64,000 bases of DNA from contig NC_087158.1 of the NCBI RefSeq assembly GCF_035594125.1, positions 11,293,300-11,357,299 of the forward strand, in the 5' to 3' direction. A program made the position numbers and the translations under genes. This stretch comes from Scylla paramamosain. Taxonomy: Eukaryota > Arthropoda > Malacostraca > Decapoda > Portunidae. Numbering within the stretch: position 1 is the first letter of the stretch; each line of letters starts with the position of its first letter. A model generated the notes under the pieces. It was given only the letters and a program-made list of their open reading frames with translations. It was not told the origin of the DNA and did no database searches. Shown one piece after another: positions 1-56,329 of this stretch.

Positions 1-17
1 TGGCTTTCATTTTCTCT

Positions 18-200
18 TTGTGGTTTCAATATTTTTCTTTTCTTTGTGGCTACAATATATTTTTTTTGTTCTTTGTGGTCAATATATATTTTTCTTTGTT
101 CTTTGTGGTTACAATATATTTTTCTTTGTTCTTTGTGATTACAATATTTTTTTCTTTGTTCTATGTGGTTACAATATATTTTTCTTTGTTCTTTGTGGGC
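18..200. repeat. 30-bp minisatellite, about 6 units
   Basis: Head-to-tail copies of a 30-bp T-rich unit built on TTCTTTGTGGTTACAATATA run from near the window edge to the unique-looking sequence at about 200. Units differ by a few substitutions and small indels in the first copies. Because 30 is divisible by three, all frames read through as repetitive hydrophobic peptides, which explains the apparent small ORFs here. I see no sign of a real gene. Confidence 0.9.
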
Positions 201-894
201 CTGCTTCTACATAATTACAAATTCTTGCATTCTTGCAGCTTTTCCACATCTGGGTACTTGTCAAAACAAAGCATCTGGAACGTCCCACATCCTTCTGAAT
301 CTGCTAATTCCCAGGCATGATTTGCAAAAATATCCTTCCCCCTTCTCTTTTCCTCCCTAAACAAAAATTGACATCTAGATAGAGTAACTTGCACACCACC
401 ATGCCCCTAGGCCAGCAAGTTCACTATGTACAAGCTGGACATGTACAAGGATCATTTATCATAATCTGACGCATCAGTTCCTGAGAACTATATAATGCAC
501 AATTATATTTCACAACATTCAACTTCATCTAACTCAACTTGTGCATACTCACCATTACGTTAATCAATTCAATAAGCCACATATGCATATTTTTTGTACT
601 TTATATTTGATTATCATAATCATCCTCTTCAATATTTTATATTCTTTATCCTCACCTCTTAACTTTCTCAACTTCAGTTCTAAATATCGATTATATACTG
701 ATTATTCTTAATAGCAATTTCAATATATCTTCATCGATCTGTCTTACACATTTCTCTATGCATAATAATTTCATTTGTTTTAAAATATGATTCAGTCAAC
801 TGCATGTATACAATTTTTTTTTTTTTTTTTTTTTTTAATATACATCTCACATCTTCATCATATATTTTTTCTTCAACCAATCATTTATATATTT

Positions 895-1945
895 CTTTTT
901 GTACTCTCACTACAATATATCCCAGTCTACTCATTTCACCATATCTTCATGCATTGATCGATATTTCACTACACACACAATTACCAATCTACTCCCTTTA
1001 CTATTTCATGCATTGATCAATTTATATTTCAGCATAGTTAGTTACCAATATACTCATTTTACTCTTTCTTCACTATTTCAATATATTTGTAATTACCAAC
1101 ATTTTACTCTTTTTTTCACTATTTCAGTATACTTACAATTGCCAATATGCTCATTTCAGTATTTCTTCATGCATCACTATATTTCAACATACAATACTCA
1201 AAATTATCAGTATTTCATTATGCATCAATATATATTTCAGTATACTCACAATTATCAATATTCTCATTTCATCAGTTTTTCATGCACCAAACCATATTTC
1301 AGTATACTCATAGTTATCAGAACACACATTTCATTATTGCTTCATGCATCAATCTATATTCTCAATATACTAATTTTACTGTATCTTTATACATCAATCT
1401 ATATTATTAATATACTCATTTCACCACTATATCTTTATACATCAATCTATATCCTCAATATACTCATTTTCACTATATCTTAATACATCAATCTATATTC
1501 TCAGTTTACTCATTTCATTATATACTCAATTCACTATATCTTCATACATCAATGTATATTTTCAATATACTCATTTCACTATATACTCATTTCACTATAT
1601 CTTCATGCATCAATCTGTATTCGCATTATACTCATTTCACTAGATAATCATTTTAATATAATTTCATGCACCAATTTACATTCTCAATATACTCATTTTA
1701 CATTATATATTCATTTCACCATATTTTTATGCATCAATGTATATTTTCATACACTCACAATTTCCAGTATATTCATCTCACTATTTCTTTATGCATCTAT
1801 CCATATTTCTCAATAACCCTTTTTCATCTATACCATGCATTAATCTATATTTTCAGTAGCCTTTTTTCCATATATATCATGCATCAATCTATATTTTCAA
1901 TAATCCTTTTCCATATATATATATCATGTATCAGTCTATATTTTG
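895..1945. repeat. Degenerate tandem repeat (unit about 46-50 bp)
   Basis: A kilobase of imperfect tandem copies around the phrase CATCAATCTATATTCTCAAT followed by ATACTCATTTCACTATATC. Spacing between equivalent points measured at 1382, 1430 and 1476 is 48 and 46 bp. Some units are shorter or contain local sub-duplications, especially toward 1500-1700. Long apparent ORFs rich in Tyr, Ile, Ser and His are by-products of the array. It looks like an old, decaying minisatellite or satellite block. Confidence 0.85.
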
Positions 1946-3518
<1,573 letters not shown>

Positions 3519-3923
3519 ATTTATCTAGTTGTGATTTATTGGAAAAAAAGCTATGTTTGTGCTGTCCCATCTCCATATCAATATCTAACTTAGCCTTAAA
3601 TCCATGTATACTTTTTGCATTTACTATCTCTCTATTGAGACTGCTCCACACATTAATACTTCTGTATAGGAAACTAGACTTTTTAACATCTCTTCTACAA
3701 GCACCCTTCAGCTTTTTTCCACATCCTCTAGTATCATGTGTATCTCCACTTTCTCTCCTTTTTTTTCCAACGTTGGTAAATGTAACCTTTCCAATCTCTC
3801 CATGTCAAGTCCCTGATATTTGGTACCATCTTTGTAGATGGTCTCTGAACTCTCTCCAACTTCCTTACAGCCTTTTCTTGGAGGGTGACCACACTACTGC
3901 TGTATATTCCAGTTTGGGTCTAA
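3519..3923 (-). mobile_element. LINE B 3' fragment (C-terminus of reverse transcriptase)
   Basis: On the minus strand, frames across this stretch spell the C-terminal tail of a CR1/Jockey-group non-LTR reverse transcriptase: a region like VQRPSTKMVPNIRDLTW, then NVWSSLNREIVNAKSIHGFK, as in the family B copy at 59300-59810. The 3' terminus contains CTAGTTG/ATTTATCTAG and runs straight into the adjacent (GT)n(CT)n array. The 5' part is missing: the fragment stops abruptly at a LINE A fragment. It carries frameshifts and is a pseudogene. Confidence 0.8.
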
Positions 3924-4529
3924 TCGCAATGATGTTTTCCATGCCCTCGCTGGCCTAAACCTTCGGAAGGCTTATGGACCTGATGGGGTCCCTCCTATTG
4001 TTCTCTGAAACTGTGCCTCCGTGCTTGCACCTTGCCTAGTCAAACTCTTTCAGCTCTGTCTATCAACATCTACCTTTCCTTCTTGCTGGAAGTTTGCCTA
4101 CATTCAACCTGTTCCTAAAAAGGGTGACCGCTCTAATCCCTCAAACTACCGTCCTATTGCTTTAATTTCCTGCTTATCTAAAGTTTTTGAATCTATCCTC
4201 AACAGGAAGATTCTTAAACATCTATCACTTCACAACCTTCTATCTGATCGCCAGTATGGGTTCCGTCAAGGCCGCTCTACTGGTGATCTTCTGGCTTTCC
4301 TTACTGAGTCTTGGTCATCCTCTTTTAGAGATTTTGGTGAAACTTTTGCTGTTGCCTTGGACATATCAAAAGCCTTTGATAGAGTCTGGCACAAAGCTTT
4401 GATCTCCAAACTACCCTCTTACGGTTTCTATCCTTCTCTCTGTAACTTCATCTCAAGTTTCCTTTCTGACCGTTCTATTGCTGCTGTGGTAGACGGTCAC
4501 TGTTCTTCTCCTAAATCTATTAACAGCGG
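3924..4529 (+). mobile_element. LINE A fragment A1 (internal RT segment)
   Basis: A clean internal piece of LINE family A, matching roughly residues 476-672 of the intact copy at 35209-38160. It contains GPDGVPP, then [46 protein letters not shown] and ends in SPKSINSG. One in-frame stop occurs near 4006 (CTCTGA where other copies have CTCCGA). Both ends are internal to the element: there is neither a 5' UTR nor a 3' tail, and both sides join LINE B sequence. A normal LINE insertion keeps its 3' end, so this piece was probably trapped by rearrangement. Confidence 0.9.
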
Positions 4530-6604
4530 CAGGAATATTAACATGGGTCTTGGAGGTTGTCTGGAGATGAAGAATATGAGAATGTATGGATAAACAGGGA
4601 TATGGATGAGATTTAAAGACTAAAGCAAAAGGGGCTGATAAATGAGGCTAAACAAAAAAATTAACAACGAATGGATGAAGAAATTTTTCTGGAGAGTAAG
4701 AGATATGAGAATAAAGAAATGATACATCAAACAGTAAGTAAAGTATGTTATAATAATGTAAATGGATTAATGTCAACAAAGATGGAATTAAATGAGTTAT
4801 TAAACAGAACAGCACTGGATGTTACTGTATTCAGTGAGACAAAATGGAAAAATAAATGGGGAACTCCTGACAATGGTGATGATAAATATGATTTACGGAT
4901 GAAAAATAGAAGTGACGAGAGAGGAGGGGGAGTGATTGTTATGACTAAAAAGTGTGAGACTAAAAAGTGGAGAGGGTAATAAAAAGTGAAGACAAGTCTG
5001 AAATTCTACAAGTGATAATTAAAAGTGGAAATGGAAGGATAATGAATTATGTAGGAGCGTATGTGCCACCTATGACTAATGCTTGGCGGAAAGAAGAGCA
5101 TGAAGAGATGTTGGTAGATGTGTTACAAGGTCTTGAAAAGATAGTGATGGAAAGTAGTGACATAGTTATTGTTGGTGATTTTAATTGTAAGGAGATAAAT
5201 TGGGAAACATTGACAATTACTAGAAGTGAAAACTCATGGAATAATAGACTGTTAAACTGGGCAGTGGAAAACTTAATGACTCAATGGGTAGATTGTGATA
5301 CAAGATTTAGCGGAAGAGATAACCCATCAAGACGTGAGTTAGTGTTTACCAAAGTGATCATGTGTTGATGGAATTTAAATAGAAAAATGAAAATGTAATC
5401 ATTGATGAAAATTATATGGGGAAAAGATTTAAATATAATAAAGCTGATTTTGAAATTAAGAAAATACTTTATTACCGTGGACTGGAAAGACTTTGAAGAC
5501 ACAGATGTTTGGGAAAAATGGGGTGAATTTATAAGGATATATAATTCTGCTGTGCAGAAATTTGTATCTACAGGAGGAGTAAGATGTAGAAAGGATAAAG
5601 AATGGTTCAATACAAAATGCAAAGAGGCTAGAAATTGTAAGCTAAATGCTTGGAATAGATGGAAGAAGAGGAAAACTGAAAGCAGATGAGAGGAATATAT
5701 TCATGTTAGAAATAAGTACATCGAGATAATAAGAATGGAGAGAAGAAACTACGAGAGATATAATAGATAAGTGTATAAATGAACCAAAACTGTTCTTTAG
5801 ACATATTAATGAGAAGATGAAGAAGGAAGATGTATCAAGATTGAAAGTTGAAGGAAAAATCTACGAGGATGCACAGGACATGGTGGAGGTTATGAACAAC
5901 AGTTCCACATCGGTATTTACTGTGGAAGGGGAGTTTGATACTGGAAGGGATAAGTTGGTGAAGAAAATACTAAGTACAGTCCCAGTCAGTTATGAGGAAA
6001 TACTTAAGATAATGGAAGAACTTGATGTAAATGAAGCAACTGGTCCAGATGGAGTATCAAACTGGATATTGAAGGAATGTAGAGAACAACTGGCTGATAA
6101 AATTCACAGTCTAATGGTAACATCCCTATCACAGGGAAGAGTACCAAAAGATTGGAAGAGCAAATATTACACCAATATTCATGAGGAAATAAGGAAAACC
6201 CACTAAATTATAGATCAGTGTCCTTGACTAGTGTTGTAGGAAAACTACGAGTATGTGAAAGAACAATAAAGGAAAGATGGATGGAACACTTAAAAAGAGA
6301 TAAAGTTTTGGTAAATTGTCAATTTGGATTTAGGAGGGGAAGATCATGCTCCATGAACTTATTGTCCTTTTATTTAAGGATAATCGATATTATGCAGGGG
6401 AGAGACAGATGGGTGGATGGTGTCTACTTAGATTTGAAGAAAACATTTGACAAAGCACCACACTGAAGACTGCTATGGAAGATAAAAAATTATGGGAAAA
6501 TTGAAGGAAGACTGCTGGGGTGGATGGAGGATTATCTGGATAATAGAGAGATGAGAACAGTAATACAAGACCAGAATTCATCTTGGCTGAAAGTTAAATC
6601 TATT
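4530..6604 (+). mobile_element. LINE B copy B+ (ORF1 end, endonuclease, partial RT), decayed
   Basis: Plus-strand non-LTR retrotransposon relic. In order: the end of ORF1 (VWINRDMDEI near 4585), an APE endonuclease start (YNNVNGLMSTKMELNELL near 4750), GGGVIVMTKK, the endonuclease core IVGDFNCKEINWE near 5170, a linker with KEWFNTKCKEARN near 5600, then the RT beginning ATGPDGVSNWILKEC near 6035, QFGFRRGRSC near 6325 and YLDLKKTFDKAPH near 6440. Several frameshifts and stops break it into at least six frames. It is truncated before the RT catalytic motif and is followed directly by the 3' end of the opposite-strand copy at 6605. Confidence 0.85.
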
Positions 6605-6618
6605 TAAATCTATTAACA

Positions 6619-6643
6619 ATGGCAGCAGCGAAGCTGCTGCCAT
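6619..6643 (-). repeat. Perfect 11-bp hairpin at LINE B 3' end
   Basis: The arms ATGGCAGCAGC and GCTGCTGCCAT are perfect reverse complements separated by a 3-nt loop. It lies about 15 bp inside the 3' terminus of the minus-strand LINE B1. 3' stem-loops recognised by the element's own reverse transcriptase are known for several LINEs, so this is a plausible template-recognition structure; that role is inference. Confidence 0.8.
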
Positions 6644-6906
6644 ATCTATATTTGTCCAACATTTCCTTAAATTTCTGCACATCAGGTGCTGTAACAGCCT
6701 CTTCAGTTAGACCATTCCAGATATCCATAGTTCTATGTGGAAAACTGTACTTCTTGATGCCCCTCAAACACTAACTCTTCCTGATCTTCTTTGAGTGCCC
6801 TCTCATTCGTCCAGCTTCATCTTCCAGCAACACCAGGTCTTGCTTGTCTACATTCTCAATGCAGTTAACTATTTTGTACAATGTTATTAGATCTCGTCTT
6901 TCTCTC

Positions 6907-8366
6907 CTAACTTACAACGTTGGCAATCCCACTTCCTTCAACCTCTCTTTGTATGTTAGGTCTTTCAGCTCCGGTACCATCCTTATAGCTGCCCTCTGAA
7001 ATCTTTCCAACTTCTTTATATCTTTTTTTCATATGCGGAAACCACACCACTACTGCATATTCCAGTCTGGGATGTAGCATAGTGACTATAATTTTTTTCA
7101 TCATAGTCGTATCCATGTAATGAAATGCCAACCTAATATTTGTTAACATCCTGTACGTCGCACCAAATATCTCACTTATATGCCGTTTTGGGATCAGGGT
7201 ATCTTGAAAAACCACTCTGAGGTCTTTCTCCTCCTTGCTCTTCATTATTACCTCCTCCCTCATTTTATAGACCCCATGCAGGTCTTCTTTCATTCTTTAC
7301 CAATTCCATCACATGGCATTTCTTAGCATTGAATTTCAATTTCCACTTCTTGCTCCACCCATAAATCTTGTCAATATCTCTTTGCAGCTCCATGCAATCA
7401 ACATGGCTCTTTATTGCTCTTAACAATTTTGCATCATCAGCAAACAGATTAATATAACTTGTCAAACCCTCCTGGATATCATTGATTTATATTTGGAACA
7501 TAATGGGTGGTAACACTGATCCCAGTGGTACTCTGCTTGTTACCTTACTCCAACTTGAATAGGTGTCCCTGATCACAATTCTCATTTCTCTTTCCTTAAG
7601 TAGCCTTTCATCCATTTTATCATTGTCCCTCTCAGTCCTCCTATATGTTCATCTTCCACAATAGTTTTTTTTATGCAGAACTTTATCAAAAGTTTTTTTG
7701 ATGTCCAAGTACACTGCATCTATCCACCCATCTTTGTTTTGTGCTTCATCTGTTACTCTTGTATAGAAACTTAGTAAATTTGTCACACATGACCTTCCTT
7801 TTCTGAAACCAAATTGGCTATTTGTTATAACTTTGTTTTCTTCCAAATATTTCACCCACTTTTCCTTGATCACTGTTTCACAGATCTTGCCCACAACACT
7901 AGTTAGCAATACCAGTCTATAATTTAGTGGCTCATTCCTCCTTCCTCCTTTGTGTATTGGCACTATATTTGCTCTCTTCCACTCCCTTGGTACTCTTCCC
8001 TCTATCAGTGAGCTGCTAATCACATCCCCCAATTGGCTCCACCACTTGTTCTCTGCATTCCTTTAGTGTCCAACCTGACACTCCATCAGGCCCCAGTGCT
8101 TTCCTGACATCCAACTTCTCTAACAATTTTCCAATTTCATGTTTTTGCACCAAGACTTCCTGTAACCCTGCCTGGCACACTTCCTTGTTTGGTTCTGTAA
8201 ACTCCACTTCCACATTGAACACAGACCTGAAACTCTCATTCATAATTTCACTGATCACTTCTGTTGTTTGATATATCCTTTCTCCCTTTGCTATCTTGTC
8301 AATGGTCTCTCTGCTTGTCATCTTTCCATTGATATACCTGTAAAAAAAGCTTAGGCTCCTCTTCAC
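6907..8366 (-). pseudogene. LINE B1 reverse transcriptase (broken)
   Basis: Minus-strand pieces in order: RT N-terminus with YINGKMTSRETIDK (about 8330) and ALGPDGVSGWTLKECRE (about 8080); VPREWKRANIVPIHKGG and FGFRKGRSCVTNLLSFY (7980-7790) with DAVYLDIKKTFDKVLH; a GVPQGS-like region spelled TPLGSVLPPIMF around 7530 with a stop; the catalytic block INLFADDAKLL near 7440; then KKWKLKFNAKKCHVME; then the thumb and C-terminus with NIRLAFHYMDTTMMKKI and MLHPRLEYAVVVW. The catalytic FADD is intact, but frameshifts near 8020, 7640 and 7280 separate the pieces. Confidence 0.85.
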
Positions 8367-8533
8367 ATTTCTTTACTACATCCTTTTCAAATTGTCTCCT
8401 CCTCTCTTCTTATTCTAACTTACTCATTCCTTGCCTCCTTATACTGCTCTCTATTATTTAAATTTCTTTGTTTCTTCAGTTTCTTCCAAGCTATATCCTT
8501 TCTCTTCTTAGCTTCTGCACATCTGGCATTATA

Positions 8534-9300
8534 TCATATATGTTTGCTCCTCCTTACTTTATAAACAGGTAAATACTTCTGCACACCCTTACTGTACTTC
8601 AGGAATTTTTCATATTTCTCTTGCACTGTCTTGCCTTCCATAAGTCTCTTCCAATTAATACTGCCAAAGAATTTTCTTAACTCTGTAAAATTTGTCTCTC
8701 CATGATTTAGTCTCCCATTTTTATAATCCTCCTTACATGGTAGAACTTCCCAATCTTGCAGTACCACTTCTAACACCACATGGTCACTTTTTCTCATTGG
8801 GCTTAAGTATTTAATGGCTGGATGAGGCTCCAGTTTTTTTGTGAATACCAGGTCAGGTATAGATGGTTCCTCCTCCCCTCTGTATCTTGTAAATTCCTCC
8901 ACCCATTGGTCCATTGTATTCACCATAGCTAACTATAGCATTTCTTCACTCCATGGTCCAGCATTTCCATTAACTTCAATCTCCTCCCAGCTTACATTTT
9001 TGCAGTTAAAGTCTCCCACTAAGAGTATTTTATTGTCCTTCCTTATCATGTTGTTTAGGAACTTCAACACTTCCTTTTGCATTTTCTCATGTTCCTACAG
9101 CCTCCATGTATTAGTCTTCAGTGGCACATGTGTTGATATGATCCTTCTCCTTCCTCTCTCACTGGTCCTGATTGTTATATCTATGACCTCCACCATGCCA
9201 TCTCCATATTGCACTTCTTCCACATATATATCATCTCAAACCATTATCAGTACTCCTCCTCCTCCTTTTCCCTTTCTATCTCTCCTCCAATAATTATATA
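8534..9300 (-). pseudogene. LINE B1 APE-type endonuclease (broken)
   Basis: Reverse-strand reading gives an AP-endonuclease-like domain: a GGGVLIMV-like block near 9260, GDFNCKNV near 9010, and the C-terminal block DLVFTKKLEPHPAIKY plus SPMRKSDHVVLEV at 8830-8760, with the SDH histidine present. Downstream is the linker HGETNFTELRKFFG. The N-terminal half needs frame changes. This is the enzyme that nicks target DNA for target-primed reverse transcription. Confidence 0.75.
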
Positions 9301-9421
9301 CCTCTTCCTTAAAGCTTAAGTGAACTTCCCCTTTTAACTAAGTCTCAGTTAGGCACAACACATCTGGTCTATTATTTTCCTTTAGGTAATCTCTCACTTC
9401 CAGTACACCTATACATTATTC

Positions 9422-10563
9422 TTAATGTACTACTCCTCCCACCACTTGTAATTTCTCTGTCTGCTGCTGTGGCTCTTTCATTTTTTGTTCCCTTTCCCAA
9501 ATATACCACTTCCTTAGTCTCATATCTAGTACCCTCCAATAAAATTTCCTCTGCTCGATCTCTGTCCTTCTTGTGCTTTTTTCCTTAGCTTCATTTCTCA
9601 GATCCCTCTCTTTTTCTCTTTCTTCCAAGTTCGTATCTCTTTTTACCCAAATATTCTTGTATTCTGAACTTTCAGCCAGCTTTCCAGTTCTCAATAGGAT
9701 CTCCTCTACTGCAACTTGGGATCTCATTCTCACTCTTAACAGTTTTTTACCTCCCCTATATTTTCCAATTCTATATGCTTCTTCCACTTCTCATACCAGC
9801 CCCTGTTCATCATCTTGAACCATTGTAATAATTTTCCTTACCAGCTCCTTCTCTTCTCTCTCTCTCTGACAGACTTTACTGGGTTTTTTCTTCTCTTGCA
9901 CTCCAAAAAAGACCATACATTTCTTCTTATCCACTGTGTCTCTCACCAAAACCTCCTTTTCTTCAATTATCTGAATTACTGTGTCTGTGGTCTTTTACTG
10001 TATTTGTTTTTTTAACCACCTCTGTGAAGCTAACTCATTCATCCTCGTATTCTTTCTTCTTGGCATTTCTTAGTTCCTCCAGTTTAGTTTCACATACTGC
10101 CCCTTCTAATTTTCCTGCACTGTCCTCTACCTTTTCTTGCAGCCCCTGCAGAATTACTTCATATCCATTACACTTAGTAGTCCAAAGTATCCCATTTTCT
10201 TTCTTTAGCTCCTCTATTGCCTCTTTCATCTCATTGTTTATCTTTAGAGCACTCTCACATATTATACTTCTTTCTCAATTTTTTGTTTTCCATAAGTTTG
10301 TCCTGCTTTTCCAGAATGCCAAAGATCAGTTCCCACATGCATCTTATTTCTTTTTCTACACTGGTTATCCTCCTCATATTTCCTTTCTCTTCTCTGAATC
10401 CTGAAAAATCCCTTTGTCCACTTGCCTCCACCAGTTGTCTCAAGCCCACAAGGGTTTCAATAAAATGCACCTTCTGTCTCTCCTCACTCGGTTTGTTTAC
10501 AAACACATCACGACCAGGGGTGCCACCTAGATCTTCCTTTTCTTCCATTTCTTTTAACTTCAA
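9422..10563 (-). pseudogene. LINE B1 ORF1 (coiled-coil RNA-binding protein), broken
   Basis: Three minus-strand pieces in series. The first (10563-10255) begins MKLKEMEEKEDLGG and is Lys/Glu rich. The second (10229-10035) is a Lys/Glu/Leu-rich helix (MKEAIEELKKENG) typical of a coiled coil. The third (9787-9422) has AYRIGKYRGGKKLLRVRMRS and IWVKRDTNLEEREKERDLR, the pattern of the C-terminal nucleic-acid-binding part of LINE ORF1 proteins. The equivalent region in B3 is at 63270-62503. Stops between pieces mark it as dead. Confidence 0.7.
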
Positions 10564-10712
10564 AATACTCTTTTATGTATTAAATTTGGAGACAGGACAC
10601 TCTGTAACACCCTCTCACCCCTGCATATACATTACTAGGCATTGTTTTTTTTTAGTCCAGATCCAATAGCTTGTATCTTCACGAGCTCTAGCACCCATGT
10701 CCGAACAGCTGG

Positions 10713-11630
10713 CCGGTGTGTGTGTGTGTGTGTGCAATCCATTAATCTTAAGGAGCATTTCCTGTACACTTGATCATCAGGTTCATTGTCTGGGTGAGAA
10801 TCACATTTATACCCCTTTTACATCCTGTCAAGGTTTCCCTAACCCTAGCTTTCCCATATAATATTAACTTCACCAGTCATGGTAATTTTGGGGAATCTAA
10901 TCTAAATAAGTGTGAGATTACTTTGATTTTTTTGCTAGCACTGAGGTAAACTAAACTCTTAAATTTTCTTGCCACCCAATGGGTTAAATAAAAAATATAA
11001 ATTTTATTTTCATAAGAATGTTAGTCTGAGTGAGTGGCACATAGTACCAGTAACACAGCACCATATCAGTCACCAAATGAATGTCATATAAATGGATTTT
11101 TAAGTGGAAACTTCTTAATCTCTTTTGGTTGTATCATTAGGTTTTCATGTATTGAATGGCTATATAACAAGACTTTTCTGTATTTTGTCATGGGTTCAGT
11201 CTCAGGTAACAACTTCTCTTGGTCAATTTATTCCACCTACAAGTAAATTTTACAGCATCTCCATGATGCTGCAATGTTACCATGCAATGCAATGTTACAT
11301 TTACTATCATAATGTAATATATACAATACATTTTATGCTACATAATAGCCTATAGTAAATATATTAAACTACTAACACTACAGTGCATAATTTTTTATTT
11401 TGTCATGCAAGAAATAATGAAGTGTAGTTAACTTTTCTCAAGCCAGCTATGGACAGATTACTTTAGGTATGATATAAACTTTAATTAATGGTTCTTTTGG
11501 ACAGGGATCAGTTTCTTTGTATACTAGCCTACTTATATGCCCCCTGAACCAATCCACCTGGAATTTAGAAAAAAAACATTTCATACATTGATTCATTATA
11601 AGATGTTATTCAAAGTTGTGCTTTTTTCAG
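10713..11630. other. AT-rich flank/intron upstream of the first visible EXO1 exon
   Basis: Apart from a short (GT)n at 10711-10732, I see no transposon domain, repeat or exon here. The 3' end is a splice acceptor: a pyrimidine tract ending CTTTTTTCAG at 11621-11630 immediately before the EXO1 reading frame. I searched by eye for the EXO1 N-terminus (a MGIQGLL-like start) and did not find it. Confidence 0.6.
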
Positions 11631-56116
<44,486 letters not shown>

Positions 56117-56179
56117 TATGTTGGAAAAACTTATTTGATAGATGTATTTATGTCAGGCTCATTTTGTCTATTAAGGGAT

Positions 56180-56185
56180 AATAAA
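56180..56185 (+). promoter_or_regulatory. Candidate polyadenylation signal (AATAAA)
   Basis: AATAAA, 64 bp after the stop of the provisional last EXO1 exon. AT-rich sequence yields this hexamer often by chance, so it only supports the exon call weakly. Confidence 0.35.
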
Positions 56186-56329
56186 TCAGTTGTGGAATGG
56201 TAAAGATAATGAAACACATTGACCTGAGAATCTTTGATAATGTAGAGAATAGATTAGATTATGAAAATAAGGAAGAGTATGCAAGAGTAGAATAAATGCA
56301 GGAAATTGAAATGTGTTTCCTAGTGAACA

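Larger units (their letters stand above)
6605..10712 (-). mobile_element. LINE B copy B1, near full length, inactive
   Basis: Minus-strand copy with the family's two-ORF layout. The 5' UTR-like region and ORF1 lie at 10712-9400, the APE endonuclease at about 9300-8530, RT at 8370-7260 and the C-terminal domain to about 6900. The 3' end at 6605 carries a short direct repeat of TTAAATCTAT and an 11-bp-stem hairpin. The copy is broken by frameshifts and stops. It is head-on to the + strand copy ending at 6604. A short (GT)n at 10711-10732 sits at its 5' side. Confidence 0.85.

Noticed and set aside
18..360. Hydrophobic repeat ORFs resembling membrane proteins
   Set aside because: They come from a 30-bp minisatellite whose period is a multiple of three; frames on the same strand look alike.
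899..1483. 194-codon plus-strand ORF
   Set aside because: Composed of repeated His/Tyr/Ile/Ser phrases from the ~47-bp tandem array; no domain or codon bias.
895..1945. CRISPR-like array
   Set aside because: Units are contiguous with no unique spacers, and the genome is clearly eukaryotic.
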